Positions 17,701-27,674 of a stretch of 64,000 nt of DNA are shown piece after piece (position 1 is the first letter of the stretch; the number at the start of each line of letters is the position of its first letter). Position numbers and translations under genes: made by a program. The stretch is from Balamuthia mandrillaris (Eukaryota > Discosea > Longamoebia > Balamuthiidae), in NCBI GenBank assembly GCA_031835245.1, contig JAVKOQ010000014.1:356001-420000 (forward strand). Direction: 5' to 3'. Below the pieces are notes generated by a model. It had not been told where the DNA came from, searched no databases, and was given only the letters and a program-made list of their open reading frames with translations.

Positions 17701-18043
17701 CTCCCTTTGGTGGTTGGGGACCTTTTCTGTTGGAGGTGGCAGCGGGCACCTCTTCTTTAGCTTCTGCTTCTTCTACTTCTTGCTGTTGCTGCCGCTTCTG
17801 TTTTTTGGAATCACTTCGTGAGGGAGCAGCTTCCGCTGCGTTCTTTCTTTGTCGCTTGCTTGCAGAGGAAGTCGATCGAGTGCCCGTTTGGCGTCCTCTG
17901 GTTCCTCCTCCTTTTCCGTTGATTGGCGCAGTGGTTGCGGTTGTTGCCTTTCTCTTCTTGCTTGCAGTGGCAGCTTTGGGCGTTTCTTCAGCGGAGCTCA
18001 GCAGCACGTTCTCTTGCGACTCCTCCGCTTGAGAGTCCTCCAT
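14708..18043 (-). CDS. Large nuclear-type protein with two SAP motifs
   Basis: Single open frame of 1111 residues with no intron needed. The start at 18043 is the first ATG downstream of the tRNA. Two near-identical SAP helix-turn-helix motifs occur, LPDLKLLLKERKLKVGGNKQ (about 15855-15935) and LPELKQMLKERKLKVGGSKN (about 15205-15280). SAP motifs bind AT-rich DNA in chromatin and RNA-processing proteins, so a nuclear role is likely. The rest is mostly low-complexity Lys/Glu/Ser/Gln with acidic tracts and basic NLS-like clusters. A folded central region around 16380-17050 includes LGWWFCLRVDKDLSGPLEM and ALVLRLESDRVMAIRLFVPL; I do not recognise it. The basic Arg-rich C-terminus ends in RRARLAPLHLAQSSK. 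The role is inferred from SAP only. Confidence 0.8.
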   Translation of the reverse strand: MEDSQAEESQENVLLSSAEETPKAATASKKRKATTATTAPINGKGGGTRGRQTGTRSTSSASKRQRKNAAEAAPSRSDSKKQKRQQQQEVEEAEAKEEVPAATSNRKGPQPPKGEGVAATSPTKRTKKEQAQQGRGVKRKRTEHEREVADLKAWCSFLRQEGGSANKDALLGSEFSQEESQEGEGWNLRRRSSRNVTKRSMVNYVELDSSEEGEEDEEEEEDEEEERSEGEVEAVEGRARGKRTRGQKGATKRTPAKAKEGWLLRLVVLDDEERKFVVSGVPEDSHLPPAIKPKPKAQEGDKTQADEQNDKKKNNKKNENNEQKEEKEKTEEEEASKKKSKYSRRKELDGGQNIGEELGWWFCLRVDKDLSGPLEMKSSSSGGGGKKKGAARFPHEGLISCTLSYGPMDKLNPKQREICYHLEEASFDVDLFWKKDPLARENSQAGNGNGKGGKKASKNTGRTFHVDRSRSSSCESDALVLRLESDRVMAIRLFVPLSSLPQRWKKARKVDGILADFKRSDYYQQNFGNYGGRRVCFNQRLHVKYFREEDPCGTFVGEADFDDGATISPSTALSSSSSSSSTPSASSSPSKNSIMKPNVDDERRNKNSKTDKNKKKPVMKESFKENIKNLLKQGNDEFQKEHEEEEEEEEGDRATTVENEEKDDKGKEIDRKKEDKKDRENAKESKPESSAQSKDVDKATNEPLLLQKKSLPDLKLLLKERKLKVGGNKQQLIERLLQNGYSSTQEEKTTQSRDSGAKEELKQKEEKARSMKRRKTEKNKGEKSEEEQTKEQEEKQNEQEEKEERPTTAMRITNKQSPQQQPTEQQNSNGSDTRESSDQIGRNDRTSNPRKEQTKKRKKIENTAEQKNNKNNNTKKSRIDDLTQQIDVESSSPDTEDQTEEEKQQKPVRENVPKEEANLNEDLLKKMKLPELKQMLKERKLKVGGSKNELIQRLLLGGEQQRGDESPLAASSPPPSSTTLQKKERNRADSTKRSKTVGAKAVQKLEPEEQGEEEEEKKQEEEEEQEEKKETTAQQRKRPSTTRQHTKKSSFSYPNRVVVASNVNQRKPSTNATATSTSAAASSPTTTNRLRRVGLSRRARLAPLHLAQSSK

Positions 18044-18164
18044 GCTGCGTCTCCCTTTCTTCGTTTCTCTTTTTTGTTTTCCTCTCAACCCAAAATATTT
18101 CCAAGAATGAGAAACAATTAAGAATAAATTTAAAAAAAATTGGAAATACAAACAAAAAAGAAAG

Positions 18165-18237
18165 AGGCACCAGTGGGATTCGAACCCACGACCTTCTCCT
18201 TACTAGGGAGACGCGCTGCCAACTACGCCATGGCGCC
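18165..18237 (-). tRNA. trnT-AGU: tRNA-Thr (AGU), second copy, opposite strand
   Basis: All 73 nt are identical to the gene at 10981-11053. The 10 nt upstream (TTTCGACAAG) are also shared, and the downstream flank starts with the same CTTTCTTTTT terminator-like tract. It lies 122 bp upstream of the SAP-protein start codon on the same strand. Confidence 0.97.
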
Positions 18238-18480
18238 CTTGTCGAAAATATCAGTTCTATTTTGCGACTACGTTCGAAAAAAACATTCGACTCTCGGCTT
18301 TCGTTTTTCCTGCTGGCTGAAAAGAAATGGCGTGGGATAAAAGGGCAGCAAATTTGCCCTGCGCTTCCCTGCTTCTTTTCGCGGGGAAAATTAGCGTCGA
18401 CAAAGACCACCGCCAAACCAAACCGTTGTGCGTTGGTCTTATGGTTTTGGTGCGCTGCTCCAAAGTCTGTTCGAACAGGG

Positions 18481-19442
18481 ATGGGGCGCTTGCGGTTCTG
18501 TTTGCTCACCCGCGGTTCTACTGCAGTGGAACTTTTTTCTGCTCCTCACAGCTCTTCCTCACTAGTTTCATCAGCCACCCTCTCGCCTTTCACTGGTCTA
18601 TCCGCCACACGGTCGCTGACTTACTCCTCGCGCTTAAAAGCCGTGGCAGCTATGATCGACCGTGAAGAGGGACCCATTTTGGACATTGGCTACGACCACG
18701 CCCACCTCCTTCACCTCTTGCACAAAGAGGGCAGAACGAACCTCTGGGGAACGGACCTCAACACACGGGTCAAGGCCACCGCCTACCAGAAACTGGTTTG
18801 GAAACCGCCTCACATACCTCAGCTGCTGGTTGCCAACGGCTTTGCTCCCTTTGAACCTGGCTTCATCAAACAAGGTTTCCTCCTCTTCTCTTCACACTTT
18901 TCTCGTTGTTTACTTTTGTTTTTGAAAAAAAAAAAAAAACAGCGGTGATGGCCGGGCTCGGCCAAGACGTGATGGTGAATATGCTCGACCGCTTTTTCGG
19001 ACACGCGAAGCAGCTGCGACGGCTGGTGCTCTGCCCAACAAGCCTTTTCTCGCCCACACTGCGAGAATACCTCAAAAGCCATCACTGGCGCATCGTCCAG
19101 GAGGACCTCGTCGCAGAAAACCAACAGTTCTACACTGTCATAGCGGCGCAGCCAATGGCAGCGGACCAGCAGGCTCCTCCTTTGGAGGGAGTGTCGTTGT
19201 ACTTTGGCCCTATCCTCACGACGTCGCCTTCGCTTCGGCCTCTGATGAAGGAGTATGTGAAGGAGGTATACCGACTGGTGCCTTTTGCCAGAGGGGCTCA
19301 TCTTGGTCCTACACTGCTTCAACAACTTGAAGAACTTGATCGGCAACAAGCACAACCACACGAACAAGAACTTCCGTCTGCTTCTTCCCATAAAACACCT
19401 TCTTCTTTGCCCACGTCTCCCTCACAACCGCAAACCACATAA
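18481..19442 (+). CDS. TrmK-like tRNA (adenine-N1)-methyltransferase family protein
   Basis: SAM-dependent methyltransferase resembling bacterial TrmK (COG2384; methylates tRNA A22 in bacteria). Two exons (18481-18874, 18943-19442) in phase give 297 residues. Family landmarks in order: SSRLKAVAAMI start, motif I GPILDIGYDHAHLLHLL (bacterial consensus DIGTDHAYLP), LVANGFAPFEPGF, VMAGLGQDVMVNML (consensus IAGMGG), LVLCPTSLFSPTLREYL, and late VQEDLVAENQQFYTVI. The Gly-rich AGMGG is AGLGQ here. About 45 N-terminal residues are Arg/Ser/Thr-rich with almost no acidic residues, which suggests a mitochondrial presequence. A low-complexity Gln/Pro/Ser tail is added. It is convergent with the PP2C gene. 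The real substrate in eukaryotes is unknown to me. Confidence 0.78.
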
Positions 19443-19758
19443 CCAACAAAGCGCAACCGGTCTTTCACCATATTTATTATGAGATCGTAATGCAGGCGCT
19501 GCGAATTTATCTCTTTTTCGCCCTCATCTTGCATGTTCTGCGATGAGGACTTTGCAGCAATTCGTACGCAACATCTCTTCCGTACGGGAAAAAAAAAGCT
19601 TCACTGACGTATCCACCTCTTGTTTAGTGATACTTTGCTCTGATAGCTTACACAACTTGTGCGAAGGTGAACATTCTAATGATGTATGACGAAGTGGACA
19701 CAGAAAGAAAAACATGGAGTACGTAAGGACCAAAAAAAAAATGAGGACCCTCTTATTA
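19443..19758. other. Convergent 3' flanks (TrmK-like and PP2C genes)
   Basis: No gene seen. Short A-runs (19588-19596, 19732-19740) and mixed sequence are consistent with two 3' UTRs. Confidence 0.5.
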
Positions 19759-22090
19759 TCAATCGATGCGGAAGCAGAGGCAGGTGGTGTGGTCCAGTTT
19801 GCCAGGATAGTCCTTGGATGCGACTGGTTGTCTCTTATCGGGGTTTTGTTCCATGAAGTCACGCATGTTCTCCGTTGTTTCAAGAGCATGTCCGATCAAC
19901 AGCTGCGTTACCATTTTGGGCGTCAGCAGAAGTTCATTCCCTTCACGGCGTTCTCCTTCCTCTTCTTCGTCTTCCAACACCCATCCATAGTGTTGCTGTT
20001 GTTCTCCAGAACTTTCTTCGCCCCTCGTCGTCTCTTTCGAGTCTCCGCTTTCTGCTTCTTCTTTCTTTGTATCAGCTGAAGCTGCATTGGGAAGGGCACG
20101 AGGAGACCACTTTCGTGGGGTGAAACTTCCTCCTCCTTCCGTTACAGCAGCCGTACCGGACAACAGCTTCTGCTCCAACAAGTTCATCATAAACCGATTC
20201 TTGATCTCTAAACACTCTTCCTGAGGCAGGTCTTCCCACCGCACCTCTTTCTTCTCACCATTACCATCCTCATCATTGGCATCACTGCTGTTGGGCCGCA
20301 ACTCGTTTGGCAAGAAGCCTAACGTCTGAGGATCGAGGTTGTCATGGACGCCATCGCTAACGGCCCAAATCAGGTCTCCTTCCTCCAAGTCCTCATACCA
20401 ATGACAACGAAGGTTTCTCAGGTCAGGACCCATCGTCGATGGGTCTACCTCGCCGGTGGAGGGGGACGAAGTGGAGCAAGGACCGATGCGGCCGCCACAG
20501 TCGCTAGGGTTGAGGAGGTCCCCGCGGTTGCCTTTGGTCAAGTCATGGAAGCTCCTGCTTCGCACTGAGAAGCGAAAGAGCTTGCAGTCTCCTATCGACA
20601 CAAATAGCAGTCCTTTCTTTGGCACAGAAGATGAAGACGAAGGAGGTTGATGGTGATGCTCTTTTTTAGCAGGATCCTCATTCTCCGAAGGAGGAGTTAG
20701 GTCAAAGGTGATGCCCGCAATGAGGGTGGTGGTGCCGCATTCGTAGACATCTTTACCACGGATGATGTCGTTATGGGCGGTGGCAACGGTTTGCAGCAAC
20801 ACTTTGGCGAGCTCACCGACGCTGCGGGCCAGGGAGGCGGTGGGCATGGCCGGCAAGAACACGTTTTCGAAAAAATCTTTCCATTTCTTGTTGGCGGCTC
20901 GTCTGCGATCCGCCCTTCTTGTGTTGTTGGTGGGAGGCGTGCTTGTTCCTTCCTCGTCTCTTTCTTCATCAACTATGGACAAACCCTCTTCTCCCTCCTC
21001 TGTCGAAGAAGAAATGTATTTCTCCTCCAGTTCCACCATTTCTCTCAGCAAGTCGGTGTCCATTCCCAGCATCGTTTCCTTCTTACTCTCGTCTTCCAAA
21101 ACCACGACTGCTCCTCTCCTTCCTTCTCTCCCTCCTTCCGTTCCTCTTCTCCTCCGCTCTTCTCCTTCATTCTCGGAAGAGGCATAAGAACAAGAATGAC
21201 GATTAGCCCCTCCTCCAACTCCTCCTCCAACACCCCCCGCAAGAGCAGCGCTGATACGTCCAGTTGCAAACCTGTTGAGTGTCTTCATGAACCGGCGACA
21301 AGCAGTCTTTGCAGCAGCAGCGGCGGCGAAGCCCCATCCGCAGCCGTCGCAAACGCAAAAGATGAGGCCATTGTCATAGCTTCTGGCTGCAAAGTAATCA
21401 CAGACCGGATCCCCTTGTCGGGCTCCTGGGATTTGAAGGATGCGCGGATAGGTAGATGTAGAATGAGCAAATACTTTGTACTTTCCTTTAGTTCGGATGG
21501 GCTTTAGTTTGACTTGTAGTCCCTCAGTTGCATTCAGTTCATTTGTTGCAGCGGTTGTTGTCGCTCTGGTCTTTGCGTCATTATTGGGGGATAAAGGAGG
21601 AGAGGAAGCAGGGGAGAAAGAAGGATGGGCGATGTACTCCTCCAGTTCGTATTGGTTGGGACCTTCGATGAAGTTGACATCTTTGGGTATGCGAGAGAAG
21701 TGAGACCTGATGAAGACATCGTCTTCGCCTGCCAAGTCCACAACGATGTTTCCCACATCGGTATCGTCGCTATTGTTGCCTGCGGGTTGCGCTTCGGAGG
21801 AAGCAGACGGTGAGGTAAGAGGAGGACTGTACTCGTGCAACTGTCGTTTCTTTTTCTTTGTCCAGACAAGTGGCACAAAGTTACGCTGGTGAAGTCTAAA
21901 GTAGGGTTGGTCCTCGCAAGGAGGGGTCATTGAATCACTTAGTAGAAGGCCACAACTTTGAAGCAGTTCCTCGACTCGGCTTACTGGGAACGAGAAAGGT
22001 CTTGCTTTATAATTATCTGCCTCCAGTTCATTCGTTCTTCCAACTTTGTCTTTGGCGGCCAAATATTGTTAATAATGTTTGCGCGAGAAC

Positions 22091-22151
<61 letters not shown>

Positions 22152-23543
22152 GAGAGAGAGAAACGAAAGAGATAAGGGCACCTTTCAGTTCTTCAGAGAT
22201 GATCATACCCAATTGGCTGTTATTCCGTTGCAACAATTCTCTGTTTTTGTTCCTGGACCGTCCAAACTTGCCAGACCAAATACTTCCCACCTTTTTCTTC
22301 TTCTTTTGTTCCTTTTCTTTCTCTTCTGTCGAAGCAGTGGTAGCACCCTTGTCTTTGCCTTTGCTTCTCTTTCCATCAACGAGTTTCGTTTGTTTCATTG
22401 CCTTGATCTCCGCTCGCTTCAACGAAGCCAACTCTTCCATTGACTTGGATAGCCTTTGTCCCTTCATGTTCTTGCTAAGCATGGGCCGTGGTGGAGGTCT
22501 TTTCCCAACAGTAGCAGCGCCATTAATGCCAGTAATTCCTACAATTCCACTTCCACTGGTTGTGGCAAGATCACCCCCGATGTTGTTGTGCAAAAGGCGG
22601 TATGTTACGGAAGTACTCACACTGTGATGGTCATTGTTGTTGTTGTTGAGAGAAGCGCCGGTGGCAATGTTGGATCCGAGCATGGAAGCCTCTTGCATGC
22701 CTTTTGCCATTAACGCGATGACTTTCTTGTCCTTCTTTTTATCTTTGGGGGTATAACCAGGGCTGAGGTTGTTGTGTCCTTTTGTTGTCGTTGTAACATC
22801 TTTTTTCTTCTTATGGTGGTGCTCTCCGTTGTTGCTGCTGTTGTTGGCGTTGAGAGATAGATCCAGAATGCCGGCTAAGCCTTCCTTACGTGCTACAAAG
22901 TTGTCTGTGTGCTTGTTCTGAGACACCAAGTGTGATGCCGTTGTTGTTGCAACTGCCGCTGCGTTTCTTTTTTTGCCATGCTCTGAGGAGGAGGAAGAAG
23001 AGGAGGAGGAGGAGGAGGAGGAGGAAGAATCACCAGAAGAGGTGGAAGAAGGGAAGGCTCGAGGAGGGTAAGAACTGCCCAAAAGTGAGTTTTTGGCTTC
23101 TGCACCCGTTTTCGTGGTAGAAGAAGGAGGAGAAAGCAGAGGAGAAGGATGTTCGCCACAATCTCGAGTAGCCGCTCGCTTACGATGAGGAGTGGTACCA
23201 GTGGCAACTTTGGTGCTGTCGTTGTTGTTACTTTTCGTTTTGTCGGGTTGAGAGGGCAGAACCGCGGCGTGCTGGCGTTCAATGTGGTGGCTGCGCCGAG
23301 AAGGAACGGCTTCGCGCGGCCGAGAATGGTTGGTGGCAGCTGCTTCTTGAAAGCGGCTAACGGCTTGTCTCACGGCGCCACTTCCATAGGAAGGCGAACT
23401 ATAACGGGAAAAACAAAAGCAACAATGAAAACTTTAGCATTAATAAACTTTTTTTTTGCTTCTTCGTTCGTTCTTCTTTCCTCAAAGGACAACTCAGGAA
23501 TATAAAACAAACGAAAAAATAAAACATACTTTGGGGTGGCCAT
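19759..23543 (-). CDS. Large PP2C-family (PPM) protein phosphatase-like protein
   Basis: Three exons in phase (23543-23530, 23398-22182, 22049-19759) give 1173 residues. The first exon is only 14 nt (MATP plus two bases). The N-terminal ~400 residues are low-complexity basic/Ser/His/Asn sequence. The C-terminal half has PP2C motifs: DYFAARSYDNGLIFCVCDGC (consensus DG(H/N)GG region), ECGTTTLIAGITF, LLFVSIGDCKLFRF and LIWAVSDGVHDNLDP (consensus ATDGLWD). Metal-binding Asp residues of the CDG and SDGV motifs are present, but the usual DGHGG is CDGCGW, so catalysis needs care. It is related to the amoebozoan PP2C group with long N-terminal extensions. The donor chosen before the CT repeat (AAAG/GTGCCC) keeps ELKDKVGRTNELE continuous. 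Confidence 0.82.
22090..22160 (-). repeat. (CT)n microsatellite (GA on + strand) in PP2C intron
   Basis: GA run with single C interruptions inside the intron 22050-22181 of a minus-strand gene; pyrimidine on the sense strand. Confidence 0.95.
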
Positions 23544-24143
23544 CTTTGTATAAAAACTATGGATCGGCCTGACGGTTGTTCTATGTTGCCCATTCGCATG
23601 ACGGAAGTTAGAAAAACATGAACCGGTTAGACCGGTGGAAGGAGGTTGGGGGTGGAGCGGACAGCAAGAAGAGAAAAAAACAAACACAAAAGCAAGTACC
23701 GTTTTAACAAAGACTAGAGACACACAAGCCTTATTAATTTTTTTTAAGTTTTTGCTACACCGAGTCAATGCGCAACCTCCGTTTAAAAAAAAATAACTAC
23801 AGAATCGCACCGACCTCTCAGTCTCCCCCCGCCAAGTTAACAAGGCGTTTCAAAGGTTGCGGCAGCAGGGGGGGACTCCACGTAATGTTGGCGGCAAGCG
23901 TGTTGGTGGCGCAGTAGTAGGTCTGTCGTGGGAGGGCTGGGCAGTTTGCCCGACAACATTTGATCCGGGTCAATAGATCACAAGTCGACAAATTATCCAA
24001 TATGTGAATCTCCATTGGCTCGACCCCGGTTTGATTGTTGGTTGGGTATTTTTGTGAAGGCAATTTGTTCCTTAAAAAACTGATATATATATATATATAT
24101 TTCTTGCACGACGCTGCACTCCGGAAGAAGAAGAAGAAGGCAG
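23544..24143. promoter_or_regulatory. Divergent promoter region, PP2C and dehydrogenase genes
   Basis: 600 bp between two divergent start codons. It holds no convincing gene. A pure (TA)n tract at about 24083-24100 sits 45-60 bp upstream of the dehydrogenase ATG and could act as a TATA-like element; that is inference from position only. Confidence 0.4.
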
Positions 24144-24736
24144 ATGGAGAAGGAAGAGGAGAGGTTGAAGGGCCGGGTGGCAGTCATCACGGGAGGAGCC
24201 TCTGGGATAGGCAAGGCCGCTGCGCTATTGTTCAGCAAGGAAGGGGCAAGCGTGGTCATTGCAGACGTGGATAAAGCGGCTGGCAAAGCCCTCTGGCCAA
24301 CAAATCAACGACACGTTCGCCTCCAAGCGAGCCTTCTTCGTGTTCTGTGATGTGCGTGAGGCCTCTCATATTACCGAGACCATCCAAGCGGCCCTTAGGG
24401 AGTTTGGCGGCTTTGACATCATGTGCAACAACGCTGGCATCAGTCTGTCCAACCAGGGCTTTCCTGGTGGGGTTAGCAGCGAGGCCTGGCGTCGTCTCAT
24501 CGACATCAATCTCATAGCTGTGGTAGAAGGCACGCAACAGGCGTGGCTGGAGATGAAGAAAGAAAGAGCTGGAGCGGTTCACCAGAACAAAGGCGGTGTA
24601 ATCATCAACACCTCCTGGTCTTGTACTCATGCCACATGACCCCGTCTACGCTGCTACCAAGGCTGGCGTTATCCACTTTACGCGCTCTCTTGCCGAGCTA
24701 GCCATCGCCGACAACATTGCCATCCACGCTCTCTGG

Positions 24737-24781
<45 letters not shown>

Positions 24782-25070
24782 TAACGGTTGTGTTGAAACT
24801 TACGTCGCGACGACCACAAGTCCGTCCTTCACACTTACGCCATTGGTGGAACAACAAGGGGAGCAGATGATGGAAGCCATGTCAGCGATGGTGGGCGGCA
24901 TGCTGCCCGTGGAGGAAGTGGCGGTGGGCATGTTGGAGCTGGCCCTGCTGCCCCTCCAACGCTCTGGCGCTATCATGAAGGTGACAGTTCGTGGTGGGAG
25001 AGACTATTTGCCAGAAAAAGCCCCTAGCCCCCAACCAAACGTCGCAGACAACAATAAAGCACAGTTATGA
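24144..25070 (+). CDS. Short-chain dehydrogenase/reductase (15-PGDH-like), with two apparent frameshifts
   Basis: NAD(P)-dependent classical SDR. Rossmann motif [18 protein letters not shown] at the N-terminus, CNNAGIS (NNAG), then catalytic Tyr-Lys in [15 protein letters not shown]. Intron 24736-24820 (CT-rich) splices to [17 protein letters not shown], matching the usual VNAICPGxxxTP motif. The frame shifts by one base near 24290 (between GKAL and QQIND) and again near 24617 (between IINTS and LVLMPHDP). Each fits an extra T or a two-base loss in a CTCTGG/CTCCTGG context. Protein-level conservation on both sides of each shift is good, so this may be assembly error, recent decay, or unseen processing. 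Substrate unknown; human HPGD is the nearest family I recall. Confidence 0.75.
24744..24779 (+). repeat. (CT)n microsatellite in SDR intron
   Basis: Pure CT run in a + strand intron, pyrimidine on the sense strand. Confidence 0.95.
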
Positions 25071-25211
25071 GGTAAGGATGAGAACAGGAACAAAAAGCCA
25101 AAGGCAAAACGGTAAAGGCAAGGAAGGAGGGTGGAAGGAAGTTACAAATGTATATTTACTGTTGGTGCCAAGTTGGGTGATGGAAAACTCTCAGGAACAA
25201 CTGGAGCCCTG

Positions 25212-26270
25212 TTACCAGTTTTGTTTTCCGGTGAAGGCTGCACAATACAGAAAACCAAAGTAATGCAAGCATGTTAGTCATGTAGGTAGCGCAGAATAAA
25301 AAGTTTGGACAAAGAACAGAACAAGGATCAAAAGAAGGATAAAGTGTAAAGCAGGGAAACTTACGGTCAAACTTGGAAATAGGTTCTCCCGTGTAGGGAT
25401 TGAACTTGGTACCAAAAGGGAAGCCACTGCCTGTGGTAGCAGTAGAAGAGGAGGAGGAAGTAGAAGTGGTGGTAGTGGTGGTAGTGGTAGCAGGACGATA
25501 GCCACCGCCGGTATTCCTTTGGGGAGAGGAAGCGAAGGAAGGAGAGGACGACGGAGAGGAAGAAGACGGAGGGGAACTGCTTCGTGCGCTAGTGTTCACA
25601 GCAACTGTGGCGGTGGTGCTGGGTCCCCCATGCCAGTCGGAGGGAAGCGCGTTGGAGGACTTTACGGAGGAGTTCAGTTGAGGGCGGAAGCCCTTCTGTT
25701 TGGCCACTCGACCGAGGGAGTGGACGGCGAGCACCACCTGTCCCATGTTCTTGGCCTCAAAGAGGTCGACCGTCATGAAGGACTCGTTGGGGGGCACTCC
25801 CATTTGCCCGATGGCGGTTAGGAAGTAGCCTATGTTTTCCATTTGCATGAAGGGCATGTTATTGCGGTTGATCTTGGGGATGATGCCCGGCTGGATCTTG
25901 TTGGCCAAACTAGAAGGACAGAAGCGGGGGAAAAGGCACCATGATTACCACTTGTGTGTTCGTAAAAAAGAAATAGAACAGTGCGTTAAAGAAATGTGGT
26001 ACGTGCACAGGATGACTCCATTTTTCAACCCGGCGTGGAAGTCAGAACCGATGGACATGCCAGTGGCCGCTTCAATCCATTGCCTAGCCTCTCGCTCTAA
26101 TTGGGGGTCATACTTTTTTTTTTTCCACAAACGAAAGCAAACAAAAACAAAAACAAACAAGGTTGGTGCCGCGAAAGTGCCAAGCCAAGCGGGGGAGCAT
26201 GGATTACCTTAGCTTCCTGCTTTTGCTTTAGCTCAGCAGAGAGACCATAAGCCGGACCGTGAAATGCCAT
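25212..26270 (-). CDS. Transgelin/calponin-like single CH-domain protein
   Basis: Actin-binding cytoskeletal protein. Four exons in phase (26270-26208, 26112-26003, 25909-25365, 25237-25212) give 247 residues. The N-terminus AFHGPAYGLSAELKQKQ and core ARQWIEAATG, GVILCTLANKIQPG, FMQMENIGYFLTAI and FEAKNMGQVVLAVHSLGRV are hallmarks of the SM22/transgelin CH3-type domain. A Ser/Thr/Ala-rich linker follows, then a short C-terminal repeat pair, FNPYTGEPISKFD and PFTGKQNW, at the position of calponin-type repeats but not an exact match. The start at 26270 is the first ATG in frame; the upstream frame opens only with GTG. Confidence 0.9.
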
Positions 26271-26512
26271 TGCCGTAACACTACCTTGTAAATCCAACAC
26301 ACAGACCGTGCCACTGCAAAAAAAAAAAAATCGCCGCTACTGCAAACAAAAAACGGAAAAAAATTAATAAATTATCGATAACTTTATTGGCTGCGGTCCT
26401 TCGTGACGTCATTGCGATTTAAAAAAGATATTTCTGGTTCAATTATGGAAAGTTGGAACCGCGACAAAAAAATAGAAAAGAAAGCAAAGATCGCGGAGCT
26501 GCGGAGGAGAGC

Positions 26513-27066
26513 ATGCAACACAAAAACTTTGTTCCGACGATCAAGCATGCGCGGGATTTGTCGCTGCAAAAGCGCTTGGCGATGTCCATCCTTGATTGTG
26601 GTCACAAGAAAGCCTGGCTTGACCCCACCAAAGCGCAGGAGATCATGAAAGCCAGGACCCGTATGTCCTCAGCGTCCTACTTCTTCTCGTTTTTCTTCTT
26701 CTTGTGCTTCTTCTTGTTCTGCTTCTTCTTCTTCTTTAAAGCTGCGCGGAGAAACCAACACACTGATTAAAACCAAAACAAAACACACAAATAGGAGGTG
26801 AAGTCCGAGCACTGATCAGGGAAGGAGTGATCCGCCACAAGGTGAGCCTTTTCGGAGAAGGCCTCCCCAGAGACAAGCTATTAGACCGGAGGGCAAGGCT
26901 GCGAGCGGCCAGAAAAGTGTTGCTCAAGATGGAGGAGCAACAGCAACGCAACGCGGCTGCCAAGGTGGCAAGTGAGCAAATGGCAGCTGAGCAAGCACAA
27001 CAACGGACAAACCCCAACCAAGACCAACAGACGACGACAGTTAACAAAGAGCAAGAGCGTGCGTGA
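26513..27066 (+). CDS. Short eL19-like ribosomal-protein-related gene
   Basis: Two exons (26513-26660, 26795-27066) in phase encode 139 residues. The N-terminal half aligns by eye with eL19: LSLQKRLAMSILDCGHKKAWL (eL19 [21 protein letters not shown]), DPTKAQEIMKARTR and GEVRALIREGVIRHKVSLF (eL19 QQIRKLIKDGLIIRKPVTV). After that it departs: the eL19 Arg-rich core and long C-terminal helix are replaced by RRARLRAARKVLLKMEEQQQ and a Gln/Ala-rich tail. eL19 is usually 180-200 residues, so this is either a divergent paralogue or a reduced, possibly organellar, relative. The intron is TTC-rich (26680-26738). Confidence 0.68.
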
Positions 27067-27169
27067 AGAAGAAGGGCACGACAAGCTTTTTAAAAACCGA
27101 GGAGGTAAAAACAAGTGTTGTGATTTCTCTAGAACCAGCTCCACTTTTGTTTTTCTCTACAAGGGAGCT

Positions 27170-27674
27170 TCATTCAGAGGAGGGAAAAGGGGCAGACTTT
27201 CGGTGGACATACTCTAATGAGGAAGCAATGTTTCGCATGTCCTGCTCTATTGTCCGTGACCAGTTTTCTACGTCCCCAATTTCCTTTGCGCAAACAGAAA
27301 CAAAGTAAGTGCGAGTTGTTGAAAGCAACACAAGAAAAAAAGCACAAACTTTGAGGGCTTGGTTGAAGTTTTCTACAAGGTGAAGCCATTGGGTGGTTTG
27401 TTTGCAGAAACGGTCGGTCTCACTCTGCACCAAACCAATTTGTTTCTCGATCTCTCTTTGATTGGAAAACACCTTTGCTACACCCATGTTAATGGAGTCC
27501 ATCATGTTGTTGGTGACGGCTTCCACCGAGGCTGCCGCCTTCTTTCTTTTCTTTTCTGCGGTGAGTGCAAGTCAGTCATGAATGCAGCGATTCATTATAT
27601 TGTAGCTTTGTACCATTTTCTTGCCGCAGCTGTTGCTGCTTGTTTTGATGTTCCTTCACTAAAGCAGAAAGCAT
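27170..27674 (-). CDS. BLOC1S1: BLOC-1 complex subunit 1 (BLOS1/GCN5L1)
   Basis: Subunit of the BLOC-1/BORC complexes that act in lysosome-related organelle and lysosome positioning; also linked to mitochondrial protein acetylation in animals. Three exons in phase (27674-27614, 27555-27350, 27283-27170) give 126 residues, the same length as human (125). Exon 1 MLSALVKEHQNKQQQLRQ matches human MLSRLLKEHQAKQNERKE. Later, GVAKVFSNQREIEKQIG, WLHLVENFNQALK and EIGDVENWSRTIEQDMRNIA are near-identical in pattern to human. This is one of the most secure calls in the window. Confidence 0.95.

Noticed and set aside
23370-23843. Longer alternative N-terminus for the PP2C-like protein starting at 23843
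   Set aside because: It runs to a stop before the conserved exon; the short MATP exon at 23543 joins in phase instead.
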